Shown here: positions 10,794 to 18,862 of the stretch, one piece after another
How the letters are laid out: every line of letters starts with the position of its first letter
Numbering within the stretch: the stretch's first letter is position 1
DNA from: Candidatus Poribacteria bacterium
GTDB taxonomy: Bacteria > Poribacteria > WGA-4E > WGA-3G
Direction: 5' to 3'
DNA: 42,541 nt
Assembly (NCBI GenBank): GCA_022823085.1
Contig: JAJDXV010000147.1
Coordinates: 1-42,541 of the forward strand
Notes under the pieces: model-generated
Databases searched by the model: none
Seen by the model: the letters and a program-made list of their open reading frames with translations, nothing else
Told to the model about the DNA's origin: nothing
Program-made: the position numbers and the translations under genes

Positions 10794-10840
10794 AGGCCAC
10801 GAGCATCAATTTTAGAAACAACAACTGTCGCCGTACCTGG

Positions 10841-10996
10841 ACCGGTAGGTTCGGTTTCCTAACCGAACCGAGTAAATCAAATAGCGTTATTCACCGGTAG
10901 GTTCGGTTTCCTAACCGAACCGAGTAAATCAAATAGCGTTATTCACCGGTAGGTTCGGTTTCCTAACCGAACCGAGTAAATCAAATAGCGTTATTC
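10841..10996 (+). repeat. Three perfect 52-bp tandem repeats, each with a GTAG-headed hairpin
   Basis: Units run 10841-10892, 10893-10944 and 10945-10996 and are identical. Each holds GTAG (10845 in the first) followed by a 9-bp stem GGTTCGGTT / AACCGAACC with loop TCCT, then a 22-bp spacer ending in GCGTTATTC. The third copy runs into the stop codon and last codon of the minus-strand gene at 10991. The other two copies therefore carry a duplicate of that gene end. The hairpins separate two convergent genes and may stop transcription. Confidence 0.9.
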
Positions 10997-11683
10997 AGAT
11001 GCAGCGTTAATAAACGCCTCAAATAATTTACGTCTGTGTTCGAGAAATTCGGGAGTCTCCAGCATCCGTTCCGGGTGATATTGTACACCGATTACAAATC
11101 GTTTCGATGGGTTTTCTATCGCCTCAATGACACCGTCTTCAGTGCTGAGTGCGGTTATAACGAATCCTTCACCTATATCTTTCACGGCTTGGTGATGTGA
11201 AGAATTAACTTCATCTATCTCTTTCCCGATAAGTTGGCGCAACCGACTCTCCGTTATCTCAATTTCATGCCGAGAATCCTCACTGTCTACCTGTGTATGT
11301 ATGAGGGCATCTTGTCGGTATTCCTCATGGATGTCTTGGTACAGGCTACCCCCCATTGCGACACTCATCACCTGAATCCCACGACAGATACCGAAAACAG
11401 GAATATCGTCTTCTAATGCTTTTTGACAGAGCGGTATCTCCAGTTCATCGCGCGCTTCGTCAACATATTTCAGGGTTGGATGCCACTCTTCACCGAAATT
11501 ATCGGGATGGATGTCGCCACCACCTGTCAACAAAAGTCCATCAATACCGATGTAAGCGTCTCTTGATATACTTGGGTATAACGGGCGAGGTATACCACCG
11601 AACTCGCTAATTGCCTTGATATAATTGTTAGAAGAATCGTTGTTAATATTGGATAAAAATGTAATTCCAATAATAGGCTTCAT
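10991..11683 (-). CDS. Class I glutamine amidotransferase-like hydrolase (PuuD/peptidase C26 type)
   Basis: The 230-residue protein is a stand-alone class I amidotransferase fold of the gamma-glutamyl-GABA hydrolase (PuuD) type, which cleaves gamma-glutamyl amides. The nucleophile is Cys100 in FGICRG. The His-Glu pair is in VQYHPERM near residues 203-206, and LLTGGGDIHP (51-60) is the typical glycine loop. AAAGGAGG lies 9 nt before ATG. It is probably a single-gene unit behind the promoter at 11713-11742. Its stop codon lies inside the third 52-bp repeat. No other putrescine-pathway gene is nearby, so the substrate is open. Confidence 0.88.
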   Translation of the reverse strand: MKPIIGITFLSNINNDSSNNYIKAISEFGGIPRPLYPSISRDAYIGIDGLLLTGGGDIHPDNFGEEWHPTLKYVDEARDELEIPLCQKALEDDIPVFGICRGIQVMSVAMGGSLYQDIHEEYRQDALIHTQVDSEDSRHEIEITESRLRQLIGKEIDEVNSSHHQAVKDIGEGFVITALSTEDGVIEAIENPSKRFVIGVQYHPERMLETPEFLEHRRKLFEAFINAASE

Positions 11684-11712
11684 CTATAACCGCCTCCTTT
11701 TATTTTTCTTAA

Positions 11713-11742
11713 ATTATACCCTATTTTGATACCAAATAACAA
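11713..11742 (-). promoter_or_regulatory. Probable promoter of the PuuD-like gene
   Basis: Read on the minus strand, TTGTTA (11742-11737) and TATAAT (11718-11713) are 18 bp apart. The -10 box is perfect and the -35 box partial. Confidence 0.5.
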
Positions 11743-11792
11743 CTTTCCGTAACAAAAAACTGGTTCAGAGTAGCGCAATTCAGCGAACATCT

Positions 11793-11875
11793 CTTAACTG
11801 ACAACTGACAACTGTTAACTGACAACTGTTAACTGAAAGGTTTTCGCAGAAAACCGTACTGCGTACTGCGTACTA
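11793..11875. repeat. Low-complexity repeats and a TTTTCGCAGAAAA hairpin
   Basis: TTAACTGACAACTG-type direct repeats (11794-11836) are followed by the hairpin GGTTTT-cgcag-AAAACC (11839-11855) and GTACTGC repeats. A similar block with a different but still paired stem occurs at 38493-38543. No gene is seen in 11743-11886. Confidence 0.6.
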
Positions 11876-11886
11876 ATAAATCGTAT

Positions 11887-11915
11887 TTGCATTACAACAA
11901 GATGCGTGGTATAAT
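11887..11915 (+). promoter_or_regulatory. Promoter of the DUF6807-like gene
   Basis: TTGCAT (11887-11892) and TATAAT (11910-11915) are 17 bp apart. Initiation near 11922 would leave only about 8 nt before the ATG at 11930. Confidence 0.65.
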
Positions 11916-11929
11916 TAGCATTAACGATT

Positions 11930-12697
11930 ATGCTAAAACACGAAACCACCGAAACAACGTTATCTATTACAGAAGACGATGCACCGGTACTTACCTGTGA
12001 TTGTAGCGATGCCACAAATTCACCATCCCTGCATCCGATCTATGCACCGGATGGACAGGTAGTGACAGTTGACCAAACCTTCGGGCAGACGTATCCTCCG
12101 GGAATATCTTTCTCAATCGGAACCGTCAGGGGTGGGCAGTATGCTCGAAGTGTATCCTCGCGAAGATGGTTGACATCTTCAGACGAGTTTTCCATCGAGT
12201 CAACGTGGGAGGATGCCACCGGACTGTTTTTAGTAGAGACGTATCGGGTAGAAGTTCGCCCGCAACAGAACGAGGTGCAGAGCGTAGATATAAAAATCTC
12301 GCTACGCGCCCCGAAGCGTTCTCTCGAATTAACCGGTGATGTCGGACTCGGCTACCACGCCGTTGAGATGGAACACCGTAAGGCTGTAGATGCAGACACA
12401 CGGATGGGGAAATCAGAAGTGAGCGGAAAGGTATCAGCATGGGGAACGCTCTCCGGTCTCACCACTGCTGAGAATGCACCTGTCGGTGTCGCCATCTTCC
12501 CGCATCCCGCAAACGGTAAGACAACGTTCTTTGCTGAAGACGTTTCGTTTGGATACCTTTTCGCACAGGCAGAACCTTTCGTCGTAAGCACCGGAATGAT
12601 GCGGACCCTAAAATATCGTATACTCGTGTATGCTGGGGATCTTTTCACTGTGGATGTACCGGAATACTACAAAGATTATGTAAATATCGCGGAATAG
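11930..12697 (+). CDS. DUF6807 (PmoA-like) family protein
   Basis: The 255-residue protein has the segment PSLHPIYAPDGQVVTVDQTF near residue 29, resembling the HPV-YxPDG opening of DUF6807, also called the PmoA-like family. These all-beta proteins are common near carbohydrate and amidohydrolase genes, and their activity is not established. Further resemblance is in GVAIFPHPANG and the C-terminal KYRILVYAGD strand. No signal peptide is seen. No SD precedes the ATG, and the promoter's predicted start is about 8 nt away, so translation may be leaderless. An alternative is that the true start lies further in. The gene precedes miaB by 28 nt. Confidence 0.6.
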   Translation: MLKHETTETTLSITEDDAPVLTCDCSDATNSPSLHPIYAPDGQVVTVDQTFGQTYPPGISFSIGTVRGGQYARSVSSRRWLTSSDEFSIESTWEDATGLFLVETYRVEVRPQQNEVQSVDIKISLRAPKRSLELTGDVGLGYHAVEMEHRKAVDADTRMGKSEVSGKVSAWGTLSGLTTAENAPVGVAIFPHPANGKTTFFAEDVSFGYLFAQAEPFVVSTGMMRTLKYRILVYAGDLFTVDVPEYYKDYVNIAE

Positions 12698-12725
12698 CCA
12701 TCAGCGAATTAGCCATTGAAAAATT

Positions 12726-14147
12726 ATGAAAGACCAAACGCTTCTCCCTCTCTACAATAAAAGTGGGATTCCAGAGATACCGCAAAAGCCGAGCGACACA
12801 ACGCAACAGACGCATCCGCGCCGTGTCTATATTGAGACCTACGGCTGCCAAATGAACGTCAGCGACAGTGAACTAATGGCTGGCATCTTGACACAGAGTG
12901 GACATCAGACAGTGACGCATATTGACGACGCGGATGTTGTCCTCGTCAATACTTGTGCGATACGTGAAAACGCCGAAACCAAGGTCATCAACCGCCTCCA
13001 GCACCTCAACCACCGCAAACGTCGGCAACCTGAACTCATCATCGGGGTCTGCGGCTGCATGGCGCAGCATCTCCGGGACCGACTCTTGGAAGCAGCACCT
13101 TACGTTGATCTCGTCATGGGACCCGACGCATACCGAAATCTACCGATCGCACTTGACTCTCTCACACGCGACGAAGAGGCGCACATCTCCCTAAAAGACC
13201 GAGACCCGTTCCTCGGCTTACGGTTGGACAAAACCGAAGACTATGCCGACATCGCGCCCATCCGGAAAGATGGGATTCGCGCATGGCTCACGATTCAACG
13301 CGGTTGTGATAAGATGTGCACCTTCTGCATTGTTCCCTTCGTCCGCGGTCGAGAACGGAGTATACCGCTAAAATTGATCGTCGAAGATGCTCAGAAATTG
13401 GTGGATCAGGGGTTCAAAGAGGTCGTCCTGCTCGGTCAGACCGTCAACTCCTATCACGATAACGGCTCCGATTTCGGAGACCTGCTCTTCGCTGTTGGCG
13501 AAGTGAACGGGTTAGAACGGGTGCGGTTTACCTCACCACACCCCGCAGACGCAACCGACAGCATGATTAATGCGATGGCGAGCTGCCCAACCGTTTGTAA
13601 ACACTTACACCTCCCTTTACAATCCGGTTCGACAGCCGTACTGGAGCGGATGCGGCGCACCTACACGGCGGAGGAATATCGCACGCTCGTCGCAAAACTC
13701 CGAGAACGGATCCCTAACATCGCACTCTCTACAGATATTATCGTCGGTTTCTGTGGTGAAACCGACGCAGAATTTGAGCAGACCTATCAGATGATGGCAG
13801 ACATCCGATACGATTCAGCCTTCATGTTCAAGTACTCCGAACGTGAAGGGACACTCGCACACAAAGCGTTACCCGACGATGTCCCGGAAACAGTAAAAGG
13901 CGAACGCCTGAAACAGATTATCGAACTTCAGGAGCAGATCTCTGCTGACATTAACACCGATGCAGTCGGTGATACCGTCGCTGTACTTGTCGAAGGTGAG
14001 TCGCGTCGGGATGCAGATAAATATCACGGAAAAACGGACGGGTTCAAAACAACCGTGTTCCCGAAAATGGACAGCAGAATCGGTGAGGTCGTCAACGTCC
14101 GTGTCGACAACACCACAGCACATACCCTGATTGGACAGATCGTCTAA
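12726..14147 (+). CDS. miaB: tRNA-2-methylthio-N6-dimethylallyladenosine synthase MiaB
   Basis: MiaB is a radical-SAM methylthiotransferase that converts i6A37 to ms2i6A37 in tRNAs reading UNN codons. The N-terminal UPF0004 domain holds three cluster cysteines (YGCQMN, NTCAIRENAE, VCGCMAQ). The radical-SAM triad is in RGCDKMCTFC near residues 191-201, and a C-terminal TRAM domain follows. The length (473) is normal, with a roughly 30-residue N-terminal extension before the conserved VYIETYGCQ. The SD is poor. The stop overlaps the start of map (TAATG), indicating translational coupling. Confidence 0.95.
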   Translation: MKDQTLLPLYNKSGIPEIPQKPSDTTQQTHPRRVYIETYGCQMNVSDSELMAGILTQSGHQTVTHIDDADVVLVNTCAIRENAETKVINRLQHLNHRKRRQPELIIGVCGCMAQHLRDRLLEAAPYVDLVMGPDAYRNLPIALDSLTRDEEAHISLKDRDPFLGLRLDKTEDYADIAPIRKDGIRAWLTIQRGCDKMCTFCIVPFVRGRERSIPLKLIVEDAQKLVDQGFKEVVLLGQTVNSYHDNGSDFGDLLFAVGEVNGLERVRFTSPHPADATDSMINAMASCPTVCKHLHLPLQSGSTAVLERMRRTYTAEEYRTLVAKLRERIPNIALSTDIIVGFCGETDAEFEQTYQMMADIRYDSAFMFKYSEREGTLAHKALPDDVPETVKGERLKQIIELQEQISADINTDAVGDTVAVLVEGESRRDADKYHGKTDGFKTTVFPKMDSRIGEVVNVRVDNTTAHTLIGQIV

Positions 14148-14932
14148 TGGACAAACTTAGAATTAAAAATAAAACCGAAATTGAGAAGATGCGGCGGAGC
14201 GGTCAAGCCGCAGCGACTGTACTAAAGCGCATCGGGGAAGCAATCGCACCAGGGGTCTCAACCGCCGAATTGGAACGTATCTCACGCGACGCAATCGCCG
14301 AACGCAACGCCACCTCTTCCTTTTTAGGCTATCAGCTACCGGAGCATGAACCCTATCCGGCAACGATATGCACCTCGATTAACGATGTCGTTATACACGG
14401 AATCCCTGACAAAGGACACGTCCTAAAAGATGGCGACATCATCGGGATTGATACAGCTGTCAGTATTGACGGTTACCACGGCGATAACGCATACACGTTT
14501 CCTGTCGGCAACATCTCATCCGAAGCCGAACGCTTGCTTAAAGTGACGCGCAGCTCCCTCTACGACGCAATCGCCGAAGCGAAACCGGGAAACCGCATCG
14601 GCGACATCTCCTTTAAATTACAGCACGGGGCGGAGTCCAACGGGTTCTCTGTACTTCAGAGCTTTTCAGGACACGGCATCGGACGAAGCCTCCATGAGGC
14701 ACCCGAAATCCCCTGCATCGGCGTACCCGGACGCGGATTACGCCTAAGACCCGGTATGGTACTCGCCATTGAAACGATGGTGAACATCGGGCTACCAGAT
14801 GTACAGATGTTACCAGACGGTTGGACGATTACAACGGTGGACGGTTCTCTCTCCGCGCTCTTTGAACATACAGTGGCGATCCTTCCAGACGGTCCCGAAA
14901 TCTTGACCGGGAGTTCATTGTGGGAAATCTAA
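14147..14932 (+). CDS. map: Type I methionine aminopeptidase
   Basis: This enzyme removes initiator methionine from nascent proteins in the cytoplasm, using a dinuclear metal centre. The five metal ligands can be placed: Asp102 (GIDTAV), Asp113 (YHGDNAY), His about 175 (SGHGIGRSLHE), Glu about 208 (LAIETM) and Glu about 239 (LFEHTV). The substrate-contacting His is in VVIHGIP (84). The length is normal for the short bacterial type I form, with no N-terminal zinc finger. It overlaps miaB by 1 nt and ccmC by 13 nt. Confidence 0.96.
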   Translation: MDKLRIKNKTEIEKMRRSGQAAATVLKRIGEAIAPGVSTAELERISRDAIAERNATSSFLGYQLPEHEPYPATICTSINDVVIHGIPDKGHVLKDGDIIGIDTAVSIDGYHGDNAYTFPVGNISSEAERLLKVTRSSLYDAIAEAKPGNRIGDISFKLQHGAESNGFSVLQSFSGHGIGRSLHEAPEIPCIGVPGRGLRLRPGMVLAIETMVNIGLPDVQMLPDGWTITTVDGSLSALFEHTVAILPDGPEILTGSSLWEI

Positions 14933-15597
14933 CAACAAAAATTATCGGTGTTATCACCGCAGTACTCATCTTTGTCTCGCTTTATCTCGTTTTCGGATAC
15001 GCACGCGTTGAAGGGACAATGCTCGAAGTCCAAAAAATCTTCTACTACCACGTCTCCGCAGCACTGACCGTTTTTGTCGCCTTCGGTGTCAACTGTGTCT
15101 TTAGTATCAAATACCTTATCCAACGGAAACCGAACGACGACTTGTTGGCAGTTGCAGCCGCGGAACTCGGTATCATCTTTTGCACGATCGCACTCCTATC
15201 GGGGCCCATCTGGGCGCGATACGCATGGAATACATGGTGGAATTGGGAGGCACGCCTCACAAGCACACTCGTGCTATGGCTCATGTACGTCGGCTATTTT
15301 ATCCTCCGTTCCGCACTCACGGATGATAAACGGCGCATCTATTCCGCAGTACTCGGAATCATCGCCTATCTCGATGTCCCGATTGTCTATTACGCCGTTG
15401 ATATTTGGCAAGGTGGATTACATCCTGACCGCGGCACAAAATGGAGCCTCGAAGCAACAATGCGATACACCTGGATGGTAACACTTCTGGCACTCATTAT
15501 GCTCTTTGTATACCTGCTTATCGTCCGGTATAGAATGAAGAAGGCGCAGATGCGCTATGAAATTATACAGCAAAAATACCTGCGGGAGGCAGCTTGA
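14920..15597 (+). CDS. ccmC: Cytochrome c biogenesis haem-handling protein CcmC
   Basis: The 225-residue inner-membrane protein has about six helices and the tryptophan-rich haem motif WWNWEARLT (106-114). CcmC presents haem to CcmE during c-type cytochrome maturation. The axial histidines expected on either side of the motif are present as His44 (YYHVSAA) and His168 (GGLHPDRG). The start is GTG at 14920 with GGGAG 6 nt upstream, inside the end of map. A ccmD-like gene follows with a TGATG overlap. No ccmA, ccmB, ccmE or ccmF is visible here, so they must lie elsewhere if the pathway is complete. Confidence 0.93.
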   Translation: MGNLTTKIIGVITAVLIFVSLYLVFGYARVEGTMLEVQKIFYYHVSAALTVFVAFGVNCVFSIKYLIQRKPNDDLLAVAAAELGIIFCTIALLSGPIWARYAWNTWWNWEARLTSTLVLWLMYVGYFILRSALTDDKRRIYSAVLGIIAYLDVPIVYYAVDIWQGGLHPDRGTKWSLEATMRYTWMVTLLALIMLFVYLLIVRYRMKKAQMRYEIIQQKYLREAA

Positions 15598-15920
15598 TGC
15601 GTAAATTCGTTTTAGCAAGTTTTGTAGCAGTTTTGGGGTTATATCTCTTCGCTACGCAGATACCGGTCAGCATTACGTCCGACAAAGTGGCGGCGGCTGT
15701 TTCGGACGCAATCTCAGAATCCGAAGTACCTGTTGATGAAGATATTGTGGAAAAGGGCGTATTACGATCGCTCGAAATACTTGAGGCTGGACAGAGGACG
15801 CGGCTGACCTATCTTTTCGCCGCATACATTGTTATTTGGTTGGTATTTATGCTCTACGTGCTGCGTTTAGAACAGCAACAACAACTCTTAGACCAACGCC
15901 TTGCACAACTCGAAAAATGA
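15597..15920 (+). CDS. CcmD-like small membrane protein with N-terminal extension
   Basis: The ATG at 15597 overlaps the ccmC stop (TGATG) and has GGAGG 7 nt upstream. The C-terminal 40 residues, with helix YLFAAYIVIWLVFMLYVLRL (72-91) followed by a charged LEQQQQLLDQRLAQLEK coiled tail, are typical of CcmD, which holds CcmC and CcmE with the CcmAB transporter. Unlike ordinary CcmD proteins (40-70 aa), this one (107 aa) has an additional N-terminal helix (4-19) and a roughly 50-residue acidic extracytoplasmic segment. The position straight after ccmC supports the call. Confidence 0.75.
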   Translation: MRKFVLASFVAVLGLYLFATQIPVSITSDKVAAAVSDAISESEVPVDEDIVEKGVLRSLEILEAGQRTRLTYLFAAYIVIWLVFMLYVLRLEQQQQLLDQRLAQLEK

Positions 15921-16360
15921 AAACATTCCATTTCAAAACACAACAGACACTTGAGCGTCCCATCACAGAAGTTTTTGAATTCTTCTCTGACGCGCATAAC
16001 CTCGCTATGATAACGCCGCCATGGCTCCGTTTTGAGGTACTCACCCCAGCACCGATTCAGATGTCTCCCGGAACGCGCATCGACTATCGACTCAGACTGC
16101 ACGGTATCCCACTCCGCTGGCAAAGCGAGATTACCGAATGGAATCCACCTTACGCCTTTGCCGATGAACAACGCAGCGGCCCCTACCGACGCTGGCGGCA
16201 TATACATACTTTCGATGAAACTGAAAACGGTGTGGTTATAGGTGATTCGGTGGCGTATGCTGTCTGGGGAAACCGACTCGTTAACAAATTTTTCGTCCGT
16301 CCAGACATAGAAAAGATTTTCGCCTACCGCTCTAAGCAATTGGGTGAAATATTCCGCTAA
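15917..16360 (+). CDS. SRPBCC (START/Bet v1-like) ligand-binding protein
   Basis: The 147-residue protein begins at ATG 15917, overlapping the previous stop (ATGA). The pattern LERPITEVFEFFSDAHNLAMITPPW, followed by FEVLTP, a LRLHGIPLRWQSEITEWNPP strand pair, RSGPYRRWRHIHTF and a long C-terminal helix, is characteristic of the SRPBCC superfamily. These form a hydrophobic cup for lipids or aromatics. Similar proteins are fused to, or neighbours of, sugar epimerases. The substrate is unknown. It is last in the miaB-map-ccmCD unit, and its stop interlocks with the stop of the convergent transglycosylase gene. Confidence 0.82.
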   Translation: MKTFHFKTQQTLERPITEVFEFFSDAHNLAMITPPWLRFEVLTPAPIQMSPGTRIDYRLRLHGIPLRWQSEITEWNPPYAFADEQRSGPYRRWRHIHTFDETENGVVIGDSVAYAVWGNRLVNKFFVRPDIEKIFAYRSKQLGEIFR

Positions 16361-17028
16361 AGAAAAAACAGAACATTTCTGTAGAAACGGATCCTGCCAT
16401 AGTAATGCATTACGCGCGCGACATAATCTAACGTTTCATCATATCCCTGAAAATAACCGTGCGGAGGCACATCGCTTCCCCACACTTCGCGATGCATATC
16501 GGTATGCTGCGGTGTTAACTGACTGAGCGCGCCACGCACAGGTTCCCAAAGAAGCGGATCCGCGTTTTTTCGGTGCCGCACGAGTGCTTGCGCGTCCCGA
16601 ACACGTCCGATACCGCCGTTGTAGCTTGCTAACACCAAGCGATGACGATGGTCATCTTCGCTATCTGAGAACGCACGGTATAAGGTATGTAGATAGCGCG
16701 CCGCGCCCGCTATGTTCTGCTCCGCATCCAACGGGTCTTCAACACCGAGCTCCTCTGCTGTCTTCGGCATCAGTTGTGTCAAGCCTTGCGCCCCGACAGC
16801 ACTTCGCGCATTTTCGTCGAATCCGGACTCCTGTGCAATCAGCGCACATACGAGCCGTGCGTCCAAATTCTCCTTAACAGCATACTTCTGAATCAGCCGC
16901 CTATACTTAAAAATCTTCGGTGTCAGCGCGAGCAGGCGTAGATCCAAGTGGATATTGATGACACCACCCACTACGAGGCCTAAGGCGAGTACTATGACAA
17001 GAAAGAGAAACGTACGCTTACGGAACAT
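16357..17028 (-). CDS. Membrane-anchored lytic transglycosylase (SLT domain)
   Basis: The enzyme cleaves peptidoglycan between MurNAc and GlcNAc, forming 1,6-anhydroMurNAc. One N-terminal membrane segment (about 7-25) anchors a periplasmic goose-lysozyme-like SLT domain. The catalytic Glu67 is in AQESGFDENARSAVGAQGLTQLMP, read as two adjoining motifs, and ASYNGGIGRV lies further on. A C-terminal region of about 70 residues ends in YVARVMHYYGRI, as in MltE/Slt35-like enzymes. The reading frame overlaps the convergent SRPBCC gene by 4 bp, with both stop codons at 16357-16360. Confidence 0.93.
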   Translation of the reverse strand: MFRKRTFLFLVIVLALGLVVGGVINIHLDLRLLALTPKIFKYRRLIQKYAVKENLDARLVCALIAQESGFDENARSAVGAQGLTQLMPKTAEELGVEDPLDAEQNIAGAARYLHTLYRAFSDSEDDHRHRLVLASYNGGIGRVRDAQALVRHRKNADPLLWEPVRGALSQLTPQHTDMHREVWGSDVPPHGYFQGYDETLDYVARVMHYYGRIRFYRNVLFFL

Positions 17029-17045
17029 TGGTTGGTGGTTATAAG

Positions 17046-17061
17046 TTATACCATTTCTAAA
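17046..17061. repeat. 16-bp repeat TTATACCATTTCTAAA, copy 1
   Basis: An identical 16-mer occurs at 38336-38351, also in an intergenic region. Read on the minus strand, it contains GGTATAA, which could act as the -10 of the transglycosylase gene. Confidence 0.5.
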
Positions 17062-17096
17062 AGTTTATATTCCATTAACCGTACACCGGCTACCCA

Positions 17097-17131
17097 GGCC
17101 CGGTAGGTTCGGTTTCCTAACCGAACCGGGC
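17097..17131 (+). repeat. GTAG-headed REP-like hairpin
   Basis: GTAG (17103-17106) is followed by the same GGTTCGGTT-TCCT-AACCGAACC stem-loop seen at 10841. Here outer arms GCCCGGT / ACCGGGC extend the pairing. It lies between the starts and ends of two minus-strand genes. Confidence 0.75.
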
Positions 17132-17183
17132 ATAGTTCAAAAATGGTGGCACTTTTAAGACGAATCGTCAATTAGAATTGGTA

Positions 17184-17215
17184 TTATAAGTTGTAAGTTG
17201 TAAGTTATAAGTTAA
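17184..17215. repeat. TTATAAG/TTGTAAG heptad repeat
   Basis: Four to five imperfect heptads (TTATAAG, TTGTAAG) form one of three such tracts in the window, here in the opposite orientation to those at 21385 and 37151. The 232-bp gap 17029-17260 holds only this, the REP-like hairpin and the 16-mer. Confidence 0.7.
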
Positions 17216-17260
17216 GAAAGAGCGTTTCGGAAAGTTCCGAAGTCTCCTACTTGTAACCTA

Positions 17261-18862
17261 CTACCTTAGATACCCTATCTGAAACGTGAGTCGGTGCCCG
17301 CGGCTTATCTGCCCGCTACGATGCTCACTGTTTTGTGTGTGCTGCCATGTGTATGAGAGCAAGAGATTCCATCTGTCCAACGGACGATACGAGAACCGTC
17401 CGCCGATCTCTGTCGTGCGTGCGACGATCCCTGTAGGGAACGACAGCGCCTCGAAATCTTCACCGTAAAACCGATCAGCAATTGTACCCTCACCGTGACG
17501 TGTCAACACCGCGTGTACCGTCGCCTCAGCAGAAACAGTAAACTGATAAGCTGCCGATAACCGAACAGTATCCGCATCCGTACCAATAGGATGCCCAATC
17601 GCATACCCGAAATGCGTAAACTGGTTGTCCGGCACAAGGTGCGTATATGCCCATCGGTTGACGCGCGCGTATTCGCTATGAACTTCGAGCTGTCCGTCAA
17701 ACTGCTCAGGATACCATGTCAATCCCAAGAGCCACGCGACTGCATGCGGATCGTTGGAATCAGATTCGTATTGAATATCGTCAATAACCCATTCACCGTA
17801 GAGACGTAAACCATCAACCGGACGGATCGCTGCGTCAAGGGCAAACATAACGTTATCGTCAGCCTTCGCGTTGTATTGTAGCGCGTAGTAAAAAGTGAAC
17901 GGGTTCGCATACTTCCACTCCAACGTCTGTGCATCGCCGCCGTAAAGGATCCACTCGGCGACACCGATTTCCACGCGATCGTTGTATTGATAATCGAGCC
18001 GGTGTCCGCTCATATAACGTTTCGCCAAATAACGTTTCTCGCCGTCGTCGTACCATGTCGAATCCAGTTGTGTCGTGAAAGCCGTCGCTTTGAACCTTTT
18101 CCCAAGCATCGCTGTTAGACGGATTTGGTCAAACGGCGGCGAATTATCCGAGATCCCGACCGTTTGATGCCGACTCGCACCCCAATAAATCCAGTCTCTT
18201 CCGACAAGTAGGTTAAGATGTGAACTGTTGACCTGTAAGTAACTTCTTTTAAAGTCGCCGATGTATCCACCGCGCCATCGCTCAAGCCGTTGCTCCGCTG
18301 TCTTTCCGTCAGGTGCGCGACGCTCAAAGTTATGCGTTTCAAATTCCGAATAAAGCACGAAACGCGGGGCAATCCGATTCTCAAGATTCCCTGCTGTATA
18401 GTGGAAGGCGGTCTCAAGTGCAGGGGCGATCTTCTTTTCCGTTGCTCGAAGTTGCGGAAGGAAACGCAGCGCATGTCCAGTGCCACCCGCAAGTTCTCTC
18501 CTAAATGCACGTTTCAACTTTTCGAGGAGTTTCCGGTCAATCTCAGATGGGGCAACAGCTCCTGCCCGTATTCGCGATTCAGCCTGTCGTATGATTGCTG
18601 CAACTTCTGTCCGTGAGAGTGGCGCGGTCTGCCGATGGAACCCGCCAGTAATGCCCCTCGTTTCCAACTTCGCGAGCGCGTCGGTAACCCATCCATCGAA
18701 ATTCAGCGAAACATCCGGCGCACCATGCGCAGCCGTGAGAATAGATAGAAGGACGAAGATAAAGATTGGAAGCGTGGAAGATTGGAAGATTGGGGATGCC
18801 TTCCTTCCACCCTTCCGTTCTTCCACCCTTCCATGCACATTTTGTCCTGTCAACTTCATCAC
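17261..18862 (-). CDS. Wzi-like outer-membrane barrel (capsule assembly family)
   Basis: After a signal sequence (hydrophobic core about 34-46, cleavage near AAHG-APD), residues 53-90 contain [19 protein letters not shown], an S-layer-homology-like stretch. A long beta-barrel with many aromatic strands follows and ends in LTFQIGYLR. The motif [21 protein letters not shown] and the overall length (about 530) fit the Wzi capsule-assembly family, outer-membrane lectins that attach capsular polysaccharide. The GTG (18862) and ATG (18859) starts both interlock with the nadE stop, and GGAGG lies upstream. The n-region of the signal peptide is stretched to about 33 residues by an inserted GGAAG-type repeat (18766-18836). 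Confidence 0.8.
   Translation of the reverse strand: MMKLTGQNVHGRVEERKGGRKASPIFQSSTLPIFIFVLLSILTAAHGAPDVSLNFDGWVTDALAKLETRGITGGFHRQTAPLSRTEVAAIIRQAESRIRAGAVAPSEIDRKLLEKLKRAFRRELAGGTGHALRFLPQLRATEKKIAPALETAFHYTAGNLENRIAPRFVLYSEFETHNFERRAPDGKTAEQRLERWRGGYIGDFKRSYLQVNSSHLNLLVGRDWIYWGASRHQTVGISDNSPPFDQIRLTAMLGKRFKATAFTTQLDSTWYDDGEKRYLAKRYMSGHRLDYQYNDRVEIGVAEWILYGGDAQTLEWKYANPFTFYYALQYNAKADDNVMFALDAAIRPVDGLRLYGEWVIDDIQYESDSNDPHAVAWLLGLTWYPEQFDGQLEVHSEYARVNRWAYTHLVPDNQFTHFGYAIGHPIGTDADTVRLSAAYQFTVSAEATVHAVLTRHGEGTIADRFYGEDFEALSFPTGIVARTTEIGGRFSYRPLDRWNLLLSYTWQHTQNSEHRSGQISRGHRLTFQIGYLR
18766..18836. repeat. GGAAG/CTTCC imperfect palindromic repeat inside the Wzi-like signal peptide
   Basis: On the plus strand the left half is TGGAAGATTGGAAG-type units and the right half CCTTCCACCCTTCC-type units, so the two halves are roughly complementary. 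Together they code for about 25 residues ([20 protein letters not shown]) in the signal peptide. Related blocks occur at 19993-20091 and 39048-39095. Confidence 0.75.

Noticed and set aside
15836..15916. 27-residue N-terminal extension of the SRPBCC protein
   Set aside because: It lies inside the CcmD-like gene. The ATG at 15917 begins at the family's normal N-terminus and overlaps the previous stop, as elsewhere in this unit.
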